Source of the DNA: JANQGH01 sp039177555
GTDB taxonomy: Bacteria; Pseudomonadota; Alphaproteobacteria; DSM-16000; Inquilinaceae
NCBI GenBank assembly: GCA_039177555.1
Contig: JBCDFV010000005.1
Span: forward strand, 62,001 to 126,000
DNA: 64,000 nt
Direction of reading: 5' to 3'
Below are positions 1 through 7,812 of the stretch, piece by piece; the stretch's first letter is position 1; each line of letters begins with the position of its first letter. Position numbers and translations under genes: made by a program. Below the pieces are notes generated by a model that ran no database searches, was not told where the DNA came from, and saw only the letters and a program-made list of their open reading frames with translations.

Positions 1-2
1 GC

Positions 3-2402
3 TGGCAGCTATCGCGGGTGCAGCAGACGGGGGCGGGGCTCTTTGCGGTGCTGGTCGTGGCGGTGGTCGTTGGCCCCATGCTGTCGCCGTACGGCGCGTC
101 GGAAACGGTTTGCGCGCCTTTCGCGCAGCCTTCGGCGGCTCATCTGCTCGGCTGCAATGATGTCGGCCAGGACCTGCTGACCGGCATCCTTACCGGCGGA
201 CGCGTCTCCCTGGGCATCGGCCTGGCGACCGCACTGGTGACAACGACTTTGGCGACGATTTATGCGGTCACAGCCGCTTATCGGGGTGGCGCTGTGGATC
301 TGGCGGCCATGCGTTTCGTTGATGCCATCATGGCGCTGCCGTTCCTGCCGCTGGTCATCGTTCTCGGCGCCTTTTTCGGCGGATCGATCTTCGTTCAGGT
401 GGCTATTCTGTGCTTGGTCATGTGGGCGCAGCCGGTGCGCGAGTTGCGCGCGCAAGCACTCAATCTTCGTTCGGCGGAATATGTCAGCGCGTCACGCGCC
501 ATGGGAGCGTCGGCCTGGCGCATCGTGACCCGCCACATCGTACCGGAACTGGCGCCGCTGATCGTGCCGCAGTTCGTACGCGTCGCCCACAATGCCATTT
601 TGATCGAAAGCGCGCTTAGCTTTCTTGGTCTGGGCGACCCGGTGCAGAAGAGCTGGGGCACGATCCTGTTTCACGCCAATGCGCGCACCGCCTTCCTGAC
701 GGATGCCTGGCTCTGGTGGGTTATGCCGCCGGGCTTGTTGATCGCGCTGTCCGTGGTGTCGCTGGCGCTGATCGGTCACGGCGTCGGCGACCGTCGCAAC
801 GAGGGAACCGTCGCGGCGACGGAACGGCGCGGTCAGGGGCGCCGGCGCCGCACCGAGGACGCGTTCGAAGCTTCGGATGTCACCGTCGGCTATGGCGATC
901 ATCGGGCCGTCGATCAGGTGTCTCTGACCGTTGCCAACGGCGACACGCTGGGGCTCGTTGGCGAAAGCGGCTCCGGCAAGTCGACGCTGGCGATGGCGGC
1001 TATCAGACTCTTGCCGCCGACAGGCCATATTGACGATGGGTCCTTCTGGCTGGGGTCGACCGACCTGCTGGAACTGACGCCTGCCGACCTCGCGGACCTC
1101 CGCGGCCAACGGATCGCGCTGGTACCGCAATCGGCGATGAATGCGCTTAACCCGGTTCAAACCGTGCGCACGCAGATCGTGGAAGCGATTCGCCTGCATC
1201 GCTCGGTCTCTAAGCAACAGGGCATTGCCAGGGCCGCCGAATTGCTGGATCTGGTGCATCTGCCGCGCGATCGTCTGTCGGCCTATCCCCATGAGCTGTC
1301 CGGCGGCATGCGCCAGCGCGTCGTCATCGCCATTGCCCTGGCCAACGACCCGGAGGTGCTGATCGCCGATGAGCCGACCACGGGCCTCGACGTACTGGTG
1401 CAGGCCGAGATCATGGCCCTGCTGCGGTCCCTGTCGGCGCGCCTGGGGCTCACGGTCCTGTTTGTCACCCACGACCTGCCGCTGATCGCCAGCGCCGCGT
1501 CCCGTCTTGCGATCATGCAGGCGGGTCGCGTGGTGGAGGAGGGCGCGCCCGAAGATCTGGCGCGCCAGCCCAGGCACAGCCATACGAAGGCCTTGTTCGA
1601 CAGCGTGCCGCATCTGCGGGATGCCAAGCTGTGGCAGCGCAACCCCGCAGCCGGACCGGTCCTGCTCGACATCGATGACGTGGCCGTCACCTTCAATCGA
1701 GGACTGGGCGCGCGCCTGAGGGGCGCGTCGCCGGTGCCGGCCGTGCGCGGCGTCTCGTTGCAGATGCGGCCGGGCGAGGTCGTCGGCCTGGTCGGTGGAT
1801 CGGGGTCAGGAAAGACGACGGTGGCGCGCATCGCCCTTGGCCTCATCGCGCCCGATCGTGGCCACGTCACGGTCGCGGGACAGCCGCCGAGACCCGGCAC
1901 CGTCGCCCACATGGTGTTTCAGGATCCCTACCAATCCATGCGGCCGGCCATGCGGGTCGAAGACGTGGTGGGTGAACCGCTGCGGATCGCCGGCCAGACT
2001 CTCGAGCCGGTCGCTGAAGCGGTTGCGGCGGTGCGCTTGCCGAGCGACCCCGGCTTCCTCAGACGCCCCGTCGGATCGCTGTCCGGCGGTCAGCGTCAAC
2101 GCGTGGCCTTCGCCCGCGCCATCGTCACAAGGCCGCGATTGATCCTGGCCGACGAGCCCACCTCGATGTTGGATCAGTCTCTGCGGGCGGGGCTGCTTGG
2201 GCTGATGGAAGAGCTTCGGCGCGAACAAGGCGCGGCCTTCCTGTTCATCACGCACGATTTGCCAATCGCCCGGCATTTCTGTGACCGGATCGCGGTCATG
2301 CATGAGGGCCGTATCGTAGAGCAAGGCCCGGCCGACGAGATCGCGTTCAACCCGACCAATGCCTATACGAAATCGCTGATCGCAGCCGCGGAGTTCCCAT
2401 GA
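3..2402 (+). CDS. ABC transporter, fused DppC-type permease + two ATPases (5' partial)
   Basis: One open frame carries three parts of a peptide/nickel (Opp/Dpp/Nik) importer. Counting from the GTG at 18, residues 1-260 are a DppC-type permease with an EAA-like loop near residues 150-180. A basic linker follows, then a first ATPase (Walker A GESGSGKST near 315, signature LSGGMRQR near 427, DEPTTGLD near 451) and a second (GGSGSGKTT near 593, LSGGQRQR near 688, DEPTSMLD). The three parts are normally separate genes. The frame stays open to the window edge, so the true start probably lies upstream of 18, as probably do the partner permease and binding protein. The stop overlaps the next start (ATGA), so the two are co-translated. 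Family is sure; substrate is not. Confidence 0.9.
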   Translation, partial: WQLSRVQQTGAGLFAVLVVAVVVGPMLSPYGASETVCAPFAQPSAAHLLGCNDVGQDLLTGILTGGRVSLGIGLATALVTTTLATIYAVTAAYRGGAVDLAAMRFVDAIMALPFLPLVIVLGAFFGGSIFVQVAILCLVMWAQPVRELRAQALNLRSAEYVSASRAMGASAWRIVTRHIVPELAPLIVPQFVRVAHNAILIESALSFLGLGDPVQKSWGTILFHANARTAFLTDAWLWWVMPPGLLIALSVVSLALIGHGVGDRRNEGTVAATERRGQGRRRRTEDAFEASDVTVGYGDHRAVDQVSLTVANGDTLGLVGESGSGKSTLAMAAIRLLPPTGHIDDGSFWLGSTDLLELTPADLADLRGQRIALVPQSAMNALNPVQTVRTQIVEAIRLHRSVSKQQGIARAAELLDLVHLPRDRLSAYPHELSGGMRQRVVIAIALANDPEVLIADEPTTGLDVLVQAEIMALLRSLSARLGLTVLFVTHDLPLIASAASRLAIMQAGRVVEEGAPEDLARQPRHSHTKALFDSVPHLRDAKLWQRNPAAGPVLLDIDDVAVTFNRGLGARLRGASPVPAVRGVSLQMRPGEVVGLVGGSGSGKTTVARIALGLIAPDRGHVTVAGQPPRPGTVAHMVFQDPYQSMRPAMRVEDVVGEPLRIAGQTLEPVAEAVAAVRLPSDPGFLRRPVGSLSGGQRQRVAFARAIVTRPRLILADEPTSMLDQSLRAGLLGLMEELRREQGAAFLFITHDLPIARHFCDRIAVMHEGRIVEQGPADEIAFNPTNAYTKSLIAAAEFP

Positions 2403-3043
2403 GACTGATACTTGTTCTTTTGCTGGCCCTTTGGACAGGTGGGGCGGCCGCCCACCACGAAGCCGAGGGCCGAATGCAGGTGATCCTGGTGGAAGAATTG
2501 GGAGAGGAGACCGTCCTTTACATCAGGCTGCCGGCACCATTGTTGTTCACGGCTGAGGCGCTGGCTCGTAGCAGCGCGCTCGATCGGGTGGAGGCACCGT
2601 TCCTGCGGGCCGAACAGCAACGCGACGTCTGGATCCATTGGTTGGACCGCCAAGCCATCGCTGCGGATAGGGACGGCTTTGCCGCGCGCATTGGCAATGC
2701 GTTGGCGATCACTCTGGACGGCGAAGCCGTGACGCCGGAGTTGTCCGAATTCACGGTCCACGGCGTCGATACGTTGCCCGTCTTCGGCACGCCCGAAGAG
2801 GCAAGCGCCTCATTGGCGGCACCGCTGGATGGATCGGACCCCCAAGTCAGCACCGCCTTTGTCGATGCCCGGCTTGAGATCGACGGCACCGGCAGCTTGA
2901 CCATCCGCTCGAACGTGGACCAGCGGGCTGTGCCGCCGCAGATCTACATCGAGACGATTGTCATCGACTTCCGAACCGATCCCGCGCACCAAGTCGTCCG
3001 TGTGGGCGCGCTCGATCAGGCCATCGCGCTCCAGCGCAACTGA
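2399..3043 (+). CDS. exported protein with His-His mature N-terminus, unknown function
   Basis: A 214-residue protein with a clear signal peptide (hydrophobic residues 3-17, cleavage likely after GGAAA). Cleavage there would leave a mature protein starting HHEAEG. It has no later membrane helix and should be periplasmic. It overlaps the ABC fusion gene by four bases, so it probably serves that importer. The N-terminal region loosely recalls exported domains of HupE/UreJ-type metal proteins, but there is no membrane part and I do not assign a family. An exposed His-His terminus could bind a metal; that is inference. Alternative: an accessory solute-binding or chaperone-like protein. Confidence 0.75.
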   Translation: MRLILVLLLALWTGGAAAHHEAEGRMQVILVEELGEETVLYIRLPAPLLFTAEALARSSALDRVEAPFLRAEQQRDVWIHWLDRQAIAADRDGFAARIGNALAITLDGEAVTPELSEFTVHGVDTLPVFGTPEEASASLAAPLDGSDPQVSTAFVDARLEIDGTGSLTIRSNVDQRAVPPQIYIETIVIDFRTDPAHQVVRVGALDQAIALQRN

Positions 3044-3155
3044 ACCGTTTGCGAAGATGATGGCCATGTCGTCAGACGACCCTCAATTATCGATGGCTGC
3101 GAACGGCGAAGGCGTGATGCATCCAATCTGCAAGACACGCGCCGAGATGCGATAG

Positions 3156-3986
3156 ATGGCCTGGATTCAACTGCCGGACCGCTCGGTCTGGGGCTATGGC
3201 CGGTTCGGCCGACGCGGCGGCAAGCCCGTGCTGGTCCATCACGGCCTGATCGGGGACGCAAACCTGGGGCCGGCGTGGGCGCCGCTCGGCGAGGCGCTGG
3301 GGCTGGAATGGATTGTCGTCGCGCGCCCCGGCTATGGGCGAACGTCACCGCGGCGGATGGACCGCGTGGCCGACTGGCCCGGTCTGATCGAACCGGTGCT
3401 GCACGCGCTTGGGATAAACAGGCGGTTCGACACCGTCGGCATCTCGGCGGGTGCGCCTTACGCCTACGCGCTGGCCGCTGGCATGCCGGAGCGGATTGGC
3501 CGTATCTGCATCTTGTCCGGCGTTCCGTTCATCGGCGCGGCAGGCGTTCTCGCCGCCTATCCCGAGGACGGGCAGGCGGCGTATGGGCGCTACGCCTCGT
3601 CGGACGAGAGTGCCATGAGAGCGGAGTTCCGCGCCTTCTGTGAAGGCATCGCGGCCAGGCTGAGTGACAATGAACAGCTATCGGCTGCGCTGGCGCCTAT
3701 CCTTGCCAACGATGCCGCCGGGCCAGCCCGCGAAGCGCGGCTGCAGGCGCGAGGCTGGGGTTTTGGTCGAGAAGCGGTCTCATGTCCGGTCGATCTCTGG
3801 CATTCGGAGGCCGACGATATGGTGCCCTACGCCGCCGCGCGCCTGTCCGCCGAAGGCCTGCCCAACGCCGTCTGGCACGTCCAGGCGGAACCGTCGCACT
3901 TGGCCAGCGAGCGCACGCTTGCAGACATGGCCCGCATTCTCGCCAGGTCGACGACGCCTGCGCATGGGTCTGAGCCGGTCTCGTAA
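3156..3986 (+). CDS. alpha/beta hydrolase
   Basis: 276 residues with the alpha/beta-hydrolase layout. An HHG oxyanion region lies near residue 28, the nucleophile elbow GISAG has Ser97, the acid is in WHSEADD near 215, and the histidine is in PSHLAS near 246. There is no signal peptide, so it is cytoplasmic. It lies 112 bases after the exported protein on the same strand and may or may not be co-transcribed. The substrate cannot be read from the sequence; esterase, lactonase or haloperoxidase-like activities are all possible. Confidence 0.85.
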   Translation: MAWIQLPDRSVWGYGRFGRRGGKPVLVHHGLIGDANLGPAWAPLGEALGLEWIVVARPGYGRTSPRRMDRVADWPGLIEPVLHALGINRRFDTVGISAGAPYAYALAAGMPERIGRICILSGVPFIGAAGVLAAYPEDGQAAYGRYASSDESAMRAEFRAFCEGIAARLSDNEQLSAALAPILANDAAGPAREARLQARGWGFGREAVSCPVDLWHSEADDMVPYAAARLSAEGLPNAVWHVQAEPSHLASERTLADMARILARSTTPAHGSEPVS

Positions 3987-4034
3987 CTCATCGGCAGGGC
4001 CCAGCGCTTTAAGCAGTGATCGACCGACCAAAGC

Positions 4035-4352
4035 CTATTGGTCAGGTTTCGGCGCCGCGGCCCGCTTCTTGCGGAAGAACGTCACCCGAAACTCAGCGTC
4101 CTCGGCCAGGGTGACGAAATGGGGTTCCTGGGGCGCAACGATGGCCTCTGTCCCTGCCTCAATGATCTCTGATGTCGTGCTCCCGCTCGGCTTGTCGATA
4201 CGGGTCAGGCTCAGCGATCCGGCGGTCACCTGGATGCAGCCCCAGACGCCCAACTTGGTGCTGTGGCGGGCTGTCAGGGCTGCCGGCACGCTGCTGGCAT
4301 CGAACGTCGGGGTCGAGTGGTAGGGGCGCAGGTCGTCCGGCAGCTGGGTCAT
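4035..4352 (-). CDS. DUF1971 (YeaR/TehB-C-like) cupin-fold protein
   Basis: 105 residues matching the DUF1971 pattern: a PYHSTPTFDASSVP opening, RHSTKLGVWG, then a strand ending in P-x-x-PHFV and VTFFRKK. In E. coli the DUF1971 protein YeaR is induced by nitrate and nitric oxide and repressed by NsrR. Here the gene is the third of a minus-strand run headed by nsrR, which fits a nitrosative-stress role. I start it at the ATG at 4352, which overlaps the TGA of the small gene before it (ATGA), rather than at longer upstream starts. The protein is small, soluble and has no catalytic residues I recognise. Confidence 0.85.
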   Translation of the reverse strand: MTQLPDDLRPYHSTPTFDASSVPAALTARHSTKLGVWGCIQVTAGSLSLTRIDKPSGSTTSEIIEAGTEAIVAPQEPHFVTLAEDAEFRVTFFRKKRAAAPKPDQ

Positions 4353-4477
4353 CGCACCGGTTCCAGTTGGGTGGTCGTATCGTTCAGTGCGATCATCGCG
4401 TCCGTTTCCTTGATGGGTGGGGCGAAGGCGGCGAATTTGCGGAACGGGAAGGCGAGGGCGACCTTCGTCCACACCAT
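4349..4477 (-). CDS. 42-residue small protein between nsrR and the DUF1971 gene
   Basis: A short frame starts MVWTKVALAFPFRKF and ends TTTQLEPVR. Three points support translation: AGGAG and GGAGG just upstream of its ATG (mRNA reads CAAGGAGTGTGGAGGC then ATG), a 22-base gap from the nsrR stop, and a four-base stop/start overlap with the DUF1971 gene. I know no family for it. It could be a real small protein, as YoaG is beside YeaR in E. coli, or a leader frame that couples translation of the next gene. It has basic and hydrophobic residues in its first half but no clear membrane helix. Confidence 0.5.
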   Translation of the reverse strand: MVWTKVALAFPFRKFAAFAPPIKETDAMIALNDTTTQLEPVR

Positions 4478-4499
4478 GCCTCCACACTCCTTGCAGGCG

Positions 4500-4925
4500 C
4501 TAGTCATCGCCGGGCGCCTCTCGCGGCGGTAATGCGCAATCCGCCAGGCTGTAGCGGTTCAGGTCTTCGACAAAGCGGGCCTCCGCCCCTGACAGAATGC
4601 CCCTCAATCGGCAGATCGGTGTGATGACACAGGCCCCTCCGTCGGCCGCGAAGCACTCCACAAGCGCCGTACCGCGTTCGAGCGCCGCGACCACATCGCC
4701 GAGACGCAGGCTCTCTGCCGGTCGCGCCAAAACCGCCCCACCCCCGCTGCCGCGTCGGGTCTCGACGAAGCCGGCCGCGGCAAGCGCGGCCATGGCCTTG
4801 GTCAAATGGTTACGGGATATGCCGAACTCCGTCGCGATGGCCGCCGTTGAGTGAACGCGACCCGGGGCGCTTGCCAGTCGCATCAGGGCGCGTAGACCGA
4901 AATCGGTGAAGCTTGTCAGGCGCAT
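4500..4925 (-). CDS. nsrR: Rrf2-family NO-sensing repressor NsrR
   Basis: 141 residues: an N-terminal winged helix-turn-helix of Rrf2 type (MRLTSFTDFGLRALMRLA) and the three cysteines of the NsrR iron-sulphur cluster, Cys91, Cys99 and Cys105. In this family NO damages the cluster and releases the DNA, derepressing NO-stress genes. It heads a minus-strand run with the 42-residue gene and the DUF1971 gene. It is divergent, with an 84-base gap, from the ybaN-to-nnrS operon. That gap holds a GGTAT-N5-ATACC palindrome that could be its operator. IscR and RirA are related, but the cysteine spacing and the nnrS neighbour favour NsrR. Confidence 0.88.
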   Translation of the reverse strand: MRLTSFTDFGLRALMRLASAPGRVHSTAAIATEFGISRNHLTKAMAALAAAGFVETRRGSGGGAVLARPAESLRLGDVVAALERGTALVECFAADGGACVITPICRLRGILSGAEARFVEDLNRYSLADCALPPREAPGDD

Positions 4926-4956
4926 GCGTGATCTTGACGCAGTTAATGAGAATGAG

Positions 4957-4999
4957 TTGCACCATCAGTCTAGTGCAGGTAATAGGTATCTGAAATACC
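4957..4999 (+). promoter_or_regulatory. candidate promoter with palindromic operator (NsrR-type)
   Basis: In the nsrR/ybaN gap there is a -35-like TTGCAC (4957-4962), a 17-base spacer and a weak -10-like TAATAG (4980-4985). A perfect inverted repeat, GGTAT (4985-4989) and ATACC (4995-4999), overlaps the -10 and the expected start of transcription. A dimeric repressor bound there would block transcription toward 5010 and probably also affect nsrR. The sequence is seen; binding by NsrR is inference. Confidence 0.4.
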
Positions 5000-5009
5000 G
5001 ATTATTTAC

Positions 5010-5420
5010 ATGGCAACAGATTTTGGACCTGAAGTTGACAGGATGGTCGATGGGAGGCTGCGGCGGGCCATCTGGTTCGCTGTTGGCGGTGGCGCGCTTG
5101 CGATCGGCGCATTTGATGTCGTCCTGCCCGTGCTGCCGACGACGCCCTTCGTCATCGTAGCGGCGTTTGCTTTTGGCAAGAGTTCGCCACGGCTCGCCAT
5201 GTGGCTTGGGACCAGCGTTACCTTCGGCCCCATGATCGCCGATTGGCGACGCCACGGCGCCATTGCCCCGCGCTTTAAGGTGCTGTCGATCGTGATGATG
5301 GCCGGCGTCTTTGCGGCAAGCATCGTCGCGGTCTTGTCCGTTGGGGTCCTGATCGTCCAGGCCGTATGCCTGACAGTCGCGGCCGCCTTCATTCTCAGCC
5401 GGCCAAACGGACCGGCCTGA
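5010..5420 (+). CDS. ybaN: YbaN-family (DUF454) inner-membrane protein
   Basis: 136 residues with the DUF454 signature: LPVLPTTPFVIVAAFAF followed by a conserved SSPR and a DWRRHGAI segment. Three to four hydrophobic segments place it in the inner membrane. The function of the family is not established. It is the first gene of a plus-strand operon reaching nnrS. The ATG at 5010 has no Shine-Dalgarno sequence and lies only about 18 bases after the expected transcription start, so the leader may be very short. An in-frame ATG at 5043 has AGG directly before it and is the alternative start. Confidence 0.85.
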   Translation: MATDFGPEVDRMVDGRLRRAIWFAVGGGALAIGAFDVVLPVLPTTPFVIVAAFAFGKSSPRLAMWLGTSVTFGPMIADWRRHGAIAPRFKVLSIVMMAGVFAASIVAVLSVGVLIVQAVCLTVAAAFILSRPNGPA

Positions 5421-5487
5421 AATCCCAGCCAGCCGCAACGGCCAGCCAAAGACCTGCCCCGGCCCGATAGGGCCAGAAAGGAACGAC

Positions 5488-5919
5488 ATGTACAAGGTCC
5501 TGCTGCCCCTGGCGCTTGCGGGTCTGTCCGCCACGGCGCTTGCCGAAACGACCCTGATCGACACATCGGCGCTGCCCGCCATGCAGGTGTACGACGTGGC
5601 CGAACTGACGCCATTGGCGGTTTCCGCGTCAGGCGCGCCGGCCGTGGTCCTGCTGGATCTGGACGCTGGTGACGTGGTGCCGCCGCACGCGACGCAAAGT
5701 GGCTTGCGGCTGCTGACAGTTCTGTCCGGCGAGATGTCCTGGGGTGACGGCAGCACGATCGACCAAGCGCAGGAGACCGTCTACCCGGCAGGCAGCATTC
5801 TGACCTTGCCGGCCGGCCAAGACCATTGGCTTGCGGCACGCAGCGGCGACGTCCGCCTGCAATTGATCGTGCTGGATGACGAAAACGCCGTCCCTGAAGT
5901 TCTGGAGCAGATGCAATGA
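5488..5919 (+). CDS. exported cupin-domain protein
   Basis: 143 residues: a signal peptide of about 19 residues (cleavage after ALA) and a single small cupin barrel. Recognisable pieces are VVPPHATQSGLRLLTVLSGEMSW and a second motif, YPAGSILTLPAGQDHWL, with histidines placed as metal ligands. It should act in the periplasm. AAAGGAACGAC before the ATG is a good ribosome site. Its last codons overlap the ABC binding-protein start (ATGA), so it is in the same operon. It could hold a metal or small ligand for the transporter that follows; that is inference. Confidence 0.85.
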   Translation: MYKVLLPLALAGLSATALAETTLIDTSALPAMQVYDVAELTPLAVSASGAPAVVLLDLDAGDVVPPHATQSGLRLLTVLSGEMSWGDGSTIDQAQETVYPAGSILTLPAGQDHWLAARSGDVRLQLIVLDDENAVPEVLEQMQ

Positions 5920-6911
5920 CAATAAAGACACGACTGACTCGTCGGACCGCTTTGTCGGTGCTGGGCGCCTCGGCGGCACTACCGCTTCTGCCCTCGTTGG
6001 CGCGTGCGCAGTTGATCGAGAGGCTCGCGCTCTACGGGCCGCCGGCCGGCCCCTCGGTAACCCTGGCCCATGCCGTCGCGACCGATATGTTCGCCGACAT
6101 AGCTGACAGCGCGACATTCTCAGCCTGGCGCAATCCGGACGAGCTGCGGGCCGGCCTCACGTCCGGCGAGATTCTGCTGTCGGTCGTCCCGGTGCAGGCG
6201 GCAGCCAATCTCTACAATCGCGGCTTCCCGATACGGCTCGCTAACGTCATGACCAATGGCCTGCTCTATATCATCAGCGAGGCGTCGGACATCGACGCCA
6301 TTCCGGATCTCGCGGGCCGCAGCGTCGCGGTGCCCTTCCGTGGCGACACGCCCGAGATCATCTTCGGGCAGTTGCTGGCCTTCCACGGGCTCAATCCGGA
6401 AGGCGACGTGGAAATCACCTATGCGGCCAGCCCGGTCGAAGCGATGCAGCTCCTGCTCGCCGGGCGGGTCGACGCTGCCCTGACCGCAGAGCCCTCAACG
6501 ACGGCCGGTGTCCTGCGCGGACGAGAGGCCGGCATGGATGTTCGCCGTGCGATCAGCATTCAAGAGGCCTGGGGCGAGATGACCGACGCCGCGCCCGTGC
6601 TGCCGCAGGCGGGTCTGGCCGTAACGGATGTCTTCCTCGACAGGCATGGCGACGCCATGCCCGACCTGCTCGCCACGTTGTCGGCAGCGACGGCAGGGGT
6701 GCTGGCGGAGCCGGCGCAGGCCGCGGCCGACGCGACCGGGGCATTGGGCTTGCCTGCGCCCTTGATCGCGGCCTCCGTGCCATATTGCAATTTGGTGATG
6801 CGCCCGGCAGGCGAGGCGCGTGCCGACGTCGAGCGGATGCTGACAGCAATGGCCGGCCCCGACATGGCTGGCATCGGCGGCTCGCTGCCGGATGACGCCT
6901 TCTATTTTTGA
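5916..6911 (+). CDS. Tat-exported ABC substrate-binding protein (NMT1/SsuA-like)
   Basis: 331 residues. The N-terminus has a twin-arginine motif (TRRTALSVLG) before a hydrophobic stretch ending ARAQ, so it is probably exported folded. The body follows the two-lobe NMT1/THI5/SsuA pattern (VQAAANLYNRGFPIRL, GRSVAVPFRGDTPEIIF, LLAGRVDAALTAEPS), as in nitrate, sulfonate, taurine and thiamine-precursor importers. The substrate cannot be read. The genes around it (cupin, permease, ATPase, nnrS, nsrR) suggest use during nitrosative stress. Tat export hints at a cofactor or ligand bound before export; that is inference. Confidence 0.88.
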   Translation: MTIKTRLTRRTALSVLGASAALPLLPSLARAQLIERLALYGPPAGPSVTLAHAVATDMFADIADSATFSAWRNPDELRAGLTSGEILLSVVPVQAAANLYNRGFPIRLANVMTNGLLYIISEASDIDAIPDLAGRSVAVPFRGDTPEIIFGQLLAFHGLNPEGDVEITYAASPVEAMQLLLAGRVDAALTAEPSTTAGVLRGREAGMDVRRAISIQEAWGEMTDAAPVLPQAGLAVTDVFLDRHGDAMPDLLATLSAATAGVLAEPAQAAADATGALGLPAPLIAASVPYCNLVMRPAGEARADVERMLTAMAGPDMAGIGGSLPDDAFYF

Positions 6912-6975
6912 TTTCGGGCTTGGGGGCATGCCTTAAGGCCGTGCCTCCACGCCACGATCGGACGGAAAGGGACGT

Positions 6976-7812
6976 TTGGCTCAAGAGCTTTCATCGCGAC
7001 AGGGGACGCGTATCGCCGAACGCGCGGGTCGCATGCTGCAGTTCGTCTGGTCGAGCTGGGCCGGTCTGGCGGCGCTTTGCCTGCTGGCCGCTGTCTGGCA
7101 GGCGGGGTATGAGGCCTACGGCTCGTTCATCCTGACATCTCCCCTCGACACGCTGCGCGAAATCGGGCTGCTGGCCGCGGACCCGGATGCCTGGACCGTT
7201 GCCCTGACCACTTTGCAGCGCGCCTTGACCGGTTTCGTCCTCGTGGCCCTGGCTGGCACTGTCTTAGGTGTTGCGGCCGGCTATTCCCCGGCGACGCTGC
7301 GCATCACGCGTCCTCTTGTCACGGTCCTTCTCGGTGTACCGCCGATCGCCTGGATCGTTCTCGCGATGATTTGGTTCGGCGGGTCCGACGCGACCGTGCG
7401 CACGGTCATTCTCGTGGCCGCCTTACCCGTGGTCTTCGTCGGCGCCGCGCAGGGCATCGTGACGCGTGACCGGGGCCTTGACCGCATGGCCCAGTCGTTC
7501 GGCGCGGGTCCAGTCCGCCGCTTTCTGACCGTGGGCCTTAGGCAGATGACTACGACGCTGTTTCCGGCGCTCACGCTTGCCTTGGGGACGGCCTTCAAGG
7601 TTGCGGTCATGGCCGAACTTCTGGCCAATGCCGGCGGCATCGGTGGGGCATTGGCCGATGCGCGCATCAATCTCGACATCGCGCAAGCATTGGCCTGGGT
7701 CGTGATCTCCGTGACGCTGTTGATCATCGTCGAGTATGCGTTGGTCCAGCCGGTCAAGGGCGAAGTTGAGCGCTGGCGCCGTGCCGAGCGGCCCTGGGGC
7801 ATCAAGCGATGA
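6976..7812 (+). CDS. ABC transporter permease (SsuC/TauC-like)
   Basis: 278 residues with about six membrane helices and the inner-membrane ABC loop near residues 165-190 (DRMAQSFGAGPVRRFL). It resembles permeases of nitrate/sulfonate/taurine importers. The start is a TTG with AAAGG about six bases upstream; no better ATG is in frame. It lies 64 bases after the binding-protein gene and overlaps the ATPase start (ATGA), so the three make one importer. Confidence 0.9.
   Translation: MAQELSSRQGTRIAERAGRMLQFVWSSWAGLAALCLLAAVWQAGYEAYGSFILTSPLDTLREIGLLAADPDAWTVALTTLQRALTGFVLVALAGTVLGVAAGYSPATLRITRPLVTVLLGVPPIAWIVLAMIWFGGSDATVRTVILVAALPVVFVGAAQGIVTRDRGLDRMAQSFGAGPVRRFLTVGLRQMTTTLFPALTLALGTAFKVAVMAELLANAGGIGGALADARINLDIAQALAWVVISVTLLIIVEYALVQPVKGEVERWRRAERPWGIKR

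Noticed and set aside
492..1613. 373-codon minus-strand open frame
   Set aside because: Antisense to the ATPase part of the ABC fusion gene; composition is that of a shadow frame.
4934..4947. FNR/DNR-like TTGAC-N4-TTAAT in the nsrR/ybaN gap
   Set aside because: Only the left half matches; the right half agrees at two of five positions with ATCAA.
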